Positions 5,489-9,517 of a stretch of 9,517 nt of DNA are shown piece by piece (positions within the stretch are counted from its first letter, which is position 1; every line of letters begins with the position of its first letter). The notes beneath the pieces are model-generated. The model was not told the origin of the DNA, did no database searches, and saw nothing but the letters and a program-made list of their open reading frames with translations. Made by a program: the position numbers and the translations under genes. The DNA is taken from contig JADFQF010000028.1 of assembly GCA_022561955.1 (NCBI GenBank), forward strand, positions 1 through 9,517. The letters run 5' to 3'. This stretch comes from Chloroflexota bacterium. GTDB taxonomy: Bacteria; Chloroflexota; Dehalococcoidia; SAR202; UBA11138.

Positions 5489-6871
5489 TCAACCCCCTCT
5501 GAATATGTTGACGAACACGGACACCACCCTGGAAGACGACACGTGGGAAAGTAGCGAGACCGCGCTCACCCGTAGCTGGACCAGACCGTCCATGGTCTGG
5601 ACCCACGGACTCTGCACCCTCCATTGCGGCGGCTCCATGAACACTTCGAGAAAGCCGCCGATGCGAAACCAGAATGTTATGTACCTGAATATGGGCAAGA
5701 ACGCGAAGACCCACCAGGCGCCGCGAAGGCGCGCCTTCGACCTTCCGTCCGCCATTGCGTAGCCCGTCAGCATGTACAGCGCGTCAAAAAATACATAGGC
5801 GATATACATTGCCCCCATTGCCGAGAGCACGAGCCCCAGCGGATACCCCAAGAAAGACATGAGTGGGAGCAGGAACGTCCACGCGATGCGGGGAAAGGCC
5901 AGGGTGTGGTCGATTAGAAGCGACCTCGTCGTGCTGATCCCTCTAAGACGGAGCGGATTGCGCAGTTGCTCCGGATGCAGCGCCATGACCTCCAGCTCCC
6001 CACGCTGCCAACGGACCCGCTGGGAGTAGAGCGCGGCCAGGCTAGGGGAGGGCTCAACGTAGGCGACGGCCTCCGAGACCGTCATGACATGCATCTCCGG
6101 AAACTTTTCGTACACGTTAAACGTGAGGTCCGTGTCTTCCGAGACGGTCAGATTGTTGTAGAGGTTGGTCTGAAGCAGCACCTCTCGACGAAAACACGAG
6201 AACGCGCCTGCCAGCGTGAACAGGCTCTTGGTCACGCTCTGGTATTGCCTGCCGACGCGAAATGCGACGTGGTATTCGACGAATTCGGCCTGAGCCATCG
6301 CGAATCGAAAAGGATGCATGCCCTTGGCCTCGGGGGGCAGCACCTCTACGGTGCCGGTGGCCGCCGCAAGCTTCGGGTCGTGAACAAAGGCTCGCACCAG
6401 ATTGTGGATGGCGTCGTCCGCCAGGATGGTGTCCGAATCGACGTTGCACACGAAATCGGTGTTGGACATGTGGATTCCGGCGTTCAGCGCCCACGCCTTA
6501 CCCTTGAAGGCCAGGGAAACCAGGTCCATGTGCCCTTCGAAGGGCTTGGACATCTCCTCCTCGAAGACCTCGCGGGTCCGGTCCGTGCTCTGATTGTCTA
6601 CGACGACTATGTGGATCTTTTCGTGGGGGTACGTCTGGCGTCGCATGGACTCCAGGCAATGGGCCAGGTATTCTTCGCCGTTGTGCACCGGAATTACTAT
6701 GGCAATCGTAGGAAAGGATTCGAGCTCGTAAACGCTTCTTCGGCCCCTCTGGGAGCGCTCATAACGCCATGCGCCGATCAGGTAGCTTATGGCCGTACTG
6801 CCGTCTATGAGCAGAGGCACGAACAGCCAGATGCCCCAGAACAGGAAGAATCCAAGCAGGGTATCCGTCAC
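5489..6871 (-). CDS. Processive-type family 2 glycosyltransferase, exosortase-associated
   Basis: A 460-residue inner-membrane glycosyltransferase with a cytoplasmic GT-A domain. One N-terminal membrane segment (about 4-22) precedes the catalytic domain: VIPVHNGEEY (59-68), VVVDNQSTDRT (89-99), the metal- and nucleotide-sugar-binding DSD at 145-147, GAFSCFRRE (222-230), the SEDTD motif (244-248) holding the likely catalytic Asp, and QRVRW at 284-288. Q-x-x-R-W is the hallmark of chain-forming enzymes such as cellulose, hyaluronan and poly-GlcNAc synthases. Three or four more membrane segments follow (about 315-405). The open frame extends upstream to 7174, but that part is an out-of-frame reading of the exosortase gene. 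The true start is GTG at 6869-6871, overlapping the exosortase stop by 4 bp (GTGA), with AGGA about 10 nt upstream. The pairing with an exosortase matches the XrtG-associated glycosyltransferase. Sugar and acceptor are unknown. Confidence 0.9.
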   Translation of the reverse strand: MTDTLLGFFLFWGIWLFVPLLIDGSTAISYLIGAWRYERSQRGRRSVYELESFPTIAIVIPVHNGEEYLAHCLESMRRQTYPHEKIHIVVVDNQSTDRTREVFEEEMSKPFEGHMDLVSLAFKGKAWALNAGIHMSNTDFVCNVDSDTILADDAIHNLVRAFVHDPKLAAATGTVEVLPPEAKGMHPFRFAMAQAEFVEYHVAFRVGRQYQSVTKSLFTLAGAFSCFRREVLLQTNLYNNLTVSEDTDLTFNVYEKFPEMHVMTVSEAVAYVEPSPSLAALYSQRVRWQRGELEVMALHPEQLRNPLRLRGISTTRSLLIDHTLAFPRIAWTFLLPLMSFLGYPLGLVLSAMGAMYIAYVFFDALYMLTGYAMADGRSKARLRGAWWVFAFLPIFRYITFWFRIGGFLEVFMEPPQWRVQSPWVQTMDGLVQLRVSAVSLLSHVSSSRVVSVFVNIFRGG

Positions 6872-7491
6872 GTCGCCATATCCTGCTGCAGCTTCCTGGC
6901 CACGACCCGCATGGTGGGCAGGGTGATCATGTACCAGAAGATCGCGATGATGAGCACGAAGAAGACGGCCCTGCCGACTATCGTATGGGCGATGAACAGG
7001 GAGTCCTTGCCGAAAAGCTGCAGTATCCAGATGATGACGGCCAGGCGTATGATGTTGGCGACGAATGCCGCGAAGACGCCCAGCGCCACCAACACTAACC
7101 TCTTGCGAACGGACCAGGCGGGATAAAAGCCGACCATGCCGCTTATGACGCCCGTCTCCAGCAGGCTCGAACACTCCACGGTCACGCGCACCATCGTCCA
7201 GCCGTTGTCCTGGCCCACGAGCTGGCCGACAACGAATATCATGAGCGAGGTTGGGTCGGCTTCGAATATCCTAGCGGGTATCCCCATGAGGTTCGTGATC
7301 AGAAAGGTGGACATGGCTACGCCGGTCTCCATGAGGCCCTGCAGGGGAGTCGCCCTTCCCACGAAAATTATGATGAACGCCAACCCTATGGAGCCGGTGA
7401 GGTAGTATAACAGCCAGATACGGTGGGCCCTGAAGAACATGACCGTCAGGCCCCAGACGAGCACCAGCGCCAGGCCAAGCCCAAGACTCAT
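6868..7491 (-). CDS. Exosortase/archaeosortase family protein, XrtG-like
   Basis: A 207-residue polytopic membrane cysteine transpeptidase-like protein with about six or seven membrane segments. The family's catalytic trio is complete: Cys107 in VTVECSS, Arg149 in FVANIIRL, and His169 in FIAHTIVGR. In characterised archaeosortase A these three residues are needed for processing. The enzyme is expected to act at the outer face of the membrane, cleaving a C-terminal hydrophobic tail of a secreted protein and probably joining the new end to a lipid or glycan. The size and the GT2 partner directly downstream resemble XrtG of Gram-positive bacteria. The ATG at 7489-7491 overlaps the stop of the secreted protein gene as ATGA, implying translational coupling with its likely substrate. 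Assignment to the superfamily is firm; the XrtG subgroup is an inference from gene context. Confidence 0.9.
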   Translation of the reverse strand: MSLGLGLALVLVWGLTVMFFRAHRIWLLYYLTGSIGLAFIIIFVGRATPLQGLMETGVAMSTFLITNLMGIPARIFEADPTSLMIFVVGQLVGQDNGWTMVRVTVECSSLLETGVISGMVGFYPAWSVRKRLVLVALGVFAAFVANIIRLAVIIWILQLFGKDSLFIAHTIVGRAVFFVLIIAIFWYMITLPTMRVVARKLQQDMAT

Positions 7492-8741
7492 GACTGAGGA
7501 ACCTCTAACCCCTCATGCTTACGCAGTCGAAACCACCATATCCCGAAGCCTCCCGCAAGGAGAGCCGCGCCAACGCCTAAATATCCAAGGATGGGTATGG
7601 CGGTCCACTGGACGTCGCCTGTGTCCGGCACCCTGTCGCCATAGCTGCTCTCCACGTAGGTGCGAAACACGGAGCCAAAGGAAAACCCCAGGTCGGCGTA
7701 AGGAACGCCAAACTCCACCCGCGACGAGCCCTCGGCTATGGTCTCCCCCCAGTCCCTATTCGCGTCGACGGCTATGAGCTGGTTGTTGTCGGCCCGCCGC
7801 ACCCTTGTATCCACCCGGGAGCTCCTGAGCCCCGGGGCGTACAGCACCTCCACTATGCGGTCGACGGCGTCCGTGAAGTCGCCGTCGTCATTCATGTCGA
7901 GATGCAACGAGTACCTGGCACTCTTGTCTATATTAGGAGGCCGCTCGATCATCCAGAAGGCGGTCTTGTCGTCGGGTTCGTTCGCCCAGTGGAAGGCGAT
8001 TATGTCTCCACGGGCATTTCGAGCATCACCGAGCGGGTCGACGATGTTCGCGCGGCCTACCCAGTCCTCGAAATCGCCATCGAGCACGATGAACGAGGAC
8101 GGCGGTGACGGGCCTCCTGCTGCGGCGCTGCCCTGAGGCCGCTCGCCGTTGGATATGACGACCTCGTCCACCAGGAGCCGGCCTTCCCCCGAGGCCATGT
8201 GAGACTCGAACTGGATGCGGAGCAGTCCACCTGTGAAGTACGGCGCCAGGTCGATGGAATAGAGGCGGTATTCGCCCGCGCCTTCGGGGCCGGAGGCGGC
8301 GCCGACGGACGGGTCCCATCGTTGGACCTCCACCAGCGAGCCCGGCTCCCCGACTAACAGGGTGGCAAAATCACCCGAGTCGAATGAGTCGGCCCTGAGC
8401 CAGACCGTCAGCTCGAGCCCCTCTGAGCCGGCCAGGTCTACATCTCTGTAGGCGATACCGTCCCCGGCTCGAAGTCGAAGATGCAGGGAGTCTCCGCTCA
8501 AGCGTCCGTAATTGACGACATCGACGGAGCCGGAAGTCTGCCAGCCATCCAGCCAACCGGTGCCTCCAGTGAGCCCACCGCTCTCGAAATTGTCATCGGC
8601 AGGGTCCGAGGCCACCACCGCATTGGCCGGCAATAGCGAGAGCACGACGGCGGCCCCACCCGCCGCAAGCGCTATTCCCACGGTCCTGGGCAGACGGAGA
8701 AAAGCGGCCCGCTGGTTGGCGGCGATGCAATCAAGCTTCAT
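7488..8741 (-). CDS. Secreted two-domain beta-sandwich protein with C-terminal sorting tail; likely exosortase substrate
   Basis: A 417-residue secreted protein. Residues 1-44 form a signal peptide: basic LRLPRT, hydrophobic VGIALAAGGAAVVLSLLPA, and a cleavage site near ANA or VVA. Residues about 50-200 look like a jelly-roll carbohydrate-binding or concanavalin-type domain (DNFESGGL at the start, LLVDEVVISNGE at the end). A Gly/Pro/Ser linker (about 200-217) leads to a CBM9/DOMON-like domain beginning VLDGDFEDW (219-227), with an acidic calcium-loop-like DMNDDGDFTD at 282-291. The tail has VPDTG (371-375), then AIPILG, a membrane segment (about 382-404) and RLRK. The start ATG at 8739-8741 is preferred over a GTG nine codons upstream because AGGAAGG lies 6 nt before it. 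Its stop overlaps the exosortase start, so it is the natural candidate substrate. The specific ligand is unknown. Confidence 0.82.
   Translation of the reverse strand: MKLDCIAANQRAAFLRLPRTVGIALAAGGAAVVLSLLPANAVVASDPADDNFESGGLTGGTGWLDGWQTSGSVDVVNYGRLSGDSLHLRLRAGDGIAYRDVDLAGSEGLELTVWLRADSFDSGDFATLLVGEPGSLVEVQRWDPSVGAASGPEGAGEYRLYSIDLAPYFTGGLLRIQFESHMASGEGRLLVDEVVISNGERPQGSAAAGGPSPPSSFIVLDGDFEDWVGRANIVDPLGDARNARGDIIAFHWANEPDDKTAFWMIERPPNIDKSARYSLHLDMNDDGDFTDAVDRIVEVLYAPGLRSSRVDTRVRRADNNQLIAVDANRDWGETIAEGSSRVEFGVPYADLGFSFGSVFRTYVESSYGDRVPDTGDVQWTAIPILGYLGVGAALLAGGFGIWWFRLRKHEGLEVPQS
7518..7631 (-). other. C-terminal sorting signal of the secreted protein
   Basis: Tripartite tail covering residues 371-408: a short polar motif, a roughly 22-residue hydrophobic helix and a basic RLRK stop. 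Two recognition motifs are possible. VPDTG resembles LPXTG and VPDSG signals but sits about 8 residues before the helix. IPILG lies directly at the helix start, as PEP, IPTL or PEFG motifs do in exosortase substrates. The overlapping exosortase gene favours exosortase processing. Confidence 0.6.
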
Positions 8742-8747
8742 AAGGGA

Positions 8748-8754
8748 CCTTCCT
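8748..8754 (-). promoter_or_regulatory. Ribosome binding site of the secreted protein gene
   Basis: The minus strand reads AGGAAGG, 6 nt before the ATG at 8739-8741. This sets the start nine codons inside the longest open frame. The 86-bp gap (8742-8827) to the upstream gene shows no clear promoter or terminator, so co-transcription is likely. Confidence 0.7.
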
Positions 8755-8827
8755 GCCTTACCGTCCACAAAACCACTCCCGGAATTCTCTTCGGAAGCCC
8801 TCTCATTAGCATCATGTCCGTCGATAG

Positions 8828-9517
8828 CTATGCGTCTTCAGAGGGCTGCGGAGCCGCAGCCCGAGGCCCATTTCCTATGAAGGTAAACCTCTTACGCAGT
8901 TCCGAAAATGCCCGGCCTTGAATTACCATCCCCAGTACGAATATCAGGCCCAGAGCGGTCGAGAAGAGGCCCAATGGATACTCGATAGTCGGCACCGACT
9001 CGATGGCAACGTCGTGCACGCCGGAGGGCAGCTCCGCAAGCGTGATCGAATCGACGGCCAGTGACGGGACCCTTTGGCCGTCCACGTACACGACGGTGCC
9101 CGAATGGTGTGCAAATGGTAGGAGATAATAGCCGGTCGTTGGGGCCTCCATGGAGAATCTGAAGCCGGCTTGCGTCGCCTCATAGCGGTCCAGGGGGACT
9201 TCTTGAAGATTGGACTCAAGACCGGCCTCTAATCCAAGCTCGGCCTCGAGGATTTCGATGGCCAGGGGATCGCCCGTCAGCACGGCGTGGAAGATCAGGT
9301 TCATACCAAGAAACGTGACACTTCCTCCGGATACCTCTTTCCGACCGACGATGACGGCCTCCTCGCCAAAGAGGTCAAAAGTCAGGTCCTTCACGTCCAG
9401 ACCCTGGGGGACATATGCCTGCCAGGCCTCGTTGGAGCCGTGAAATGGCCTCAGCGTCCTCGTCTGACCGGCAATCTCAAACGACGGCGAGCTGGGGGTG
9501 ATGACACGCTCTCCGTA
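8828..9517 (-). CDS. C-terminal part of a large membrane protein, YfhO/PTPS-related type (5' end beyond the window)
   Basis: The frame is open to the last base, so the 229 residues seen are the C-terminal end of a longer protein; the GTG at 9394 is internal. The visible part is an extracytoplasmic beta-rich domain followed by one membrane helix (IEYPLGLFSTALGLIFVLGM) and a short basic cytoplasmic tail. VSGGSVTFLGMNLIFHAVLTGD resembles the GkvvwiGlNlpyHa pattern, and GYYLLPFAHHSGTVVYVDGQ followed by LAELPSGVHDV resembles the closing beta-sandwich of YfhO-like and 6-pyruvoyl-tetrahydropterin-synthase-related membrane proteins. A protein of the latter group normally accompanies XrtG and its glycosyltransferase, so the context fits. 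It lies 86 bp upstream of the secreted protein gene in the same direction. The N-terminal membrane core, needed to settle the family, is missing. Confidence 0.6.
   Translation of the reverse strand, partial: YGERVITPSSPSFEIAGQTRTLRPFHGSNEAWQAYVPQGLDVKDLTFDLFGEEAVIVGRKEVSGGSVTFLGMNLIFHAVLTGDPLAIEILEAELGLEAGLESNLQEVPLDRYEATQAGFRFSMEAPTTGYYLLPFAHHSGTVVYVDGQRVPSLAVDSITLAELPSGVHDVAIESVPTIEYPLGLFSTALGLIFVLGMVIQGRAFSELRKRFTFIGNGPRAAAPQPSEDA

Noticed and set aside
5966..7126. 386-codon plus-strand frame
   Set aside because: It lies antisense to the GT2 and exosortase genes, has no recognisable domain, and its length is explained by high-GC codon structure on the opposite strand.
6872..7174. N-terminal extension of the GT2 frame to 7174
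   Set aside because: These ~100 residues are Arg/His-rich, lack family similarity and overlap the exosortase coding sequence in another frame. The GTG at 6869-6871 has a ribosome site and gives a normal membrane-segment start.

Overview
The window looks like bacterial chromosome of moderately high GC. Every recognisable gene reads on the minus strand. The mix of genes suggests a Chloroflexota lineage, perhaps Dehalococcoidia/SAR202-like: a nusB/fabD/rpmF/DUF177 housekeeping block, GTG and TTG starts, and an XrtG-like exosortase cluster. This placement is an inference; no marker here settles it.

Region 1 (1-1922) is a compact housekeeping operon read right to left: DUF177/YceD protein, ribosomal protein L32 (rpmF), malonyl-CoA:ACP transacylase (fabD), and the start of nusB, which runs off the left edge. 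A strong sigma70-type promoter (TTGACA, 18-bp spacer, TAGAAT) lies just upstream of the DUF177 gene.

Region 2 (1923-2799) has no intact gene. It holds that promoter, three copies (two good, one degenerate) of a short palindromic repeat, and between the two good copies a decayed GIY-YIG nuclease domain. The repeat pair plus nuclease remnant looks like the relic of a small mobile unit. A stem-loop follows the next gene's stop codon.

Region 3 (2800-5262) is one 820-residue protein. It has an N-terminal receiver-like domain that has lost every phosphorylation residue, a polytopic GT-C glycosyltransferase-like core, and a C-terminal beta-rich extracytoplasmic part. A 226-bp gap separates it from region 4.

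Region 4 (5489-9517) is a tightly packed exosortase cluster, in transcription order: the C-terminal end of a large membrane protein (YfhO/PTPS-related type, cut by the right edge); a secreted two-domain beta-sandwich protein with a C-terminal sorting-type tail; an exosortase/archaeosortase with Cys/Arg/His intact; and a processive-type GT2 glycosyltransferase. The last three genes overlap by 4 bp at each junction. The set resembles the XrtG system described in Gram-positive bacteria (exosortase, GT2 and 6-pyruvoyl-tetrahydropterin-synthase-related membrane protein). Here a likely substrate is encoded next to it, with the pseudoreceiver/GT-C protein immediately downstream. A plausible reading is a surface system in which the exosortase processes the C-terminal tail of the secreted protein and the glycosyltransferases build or attach a glycan.
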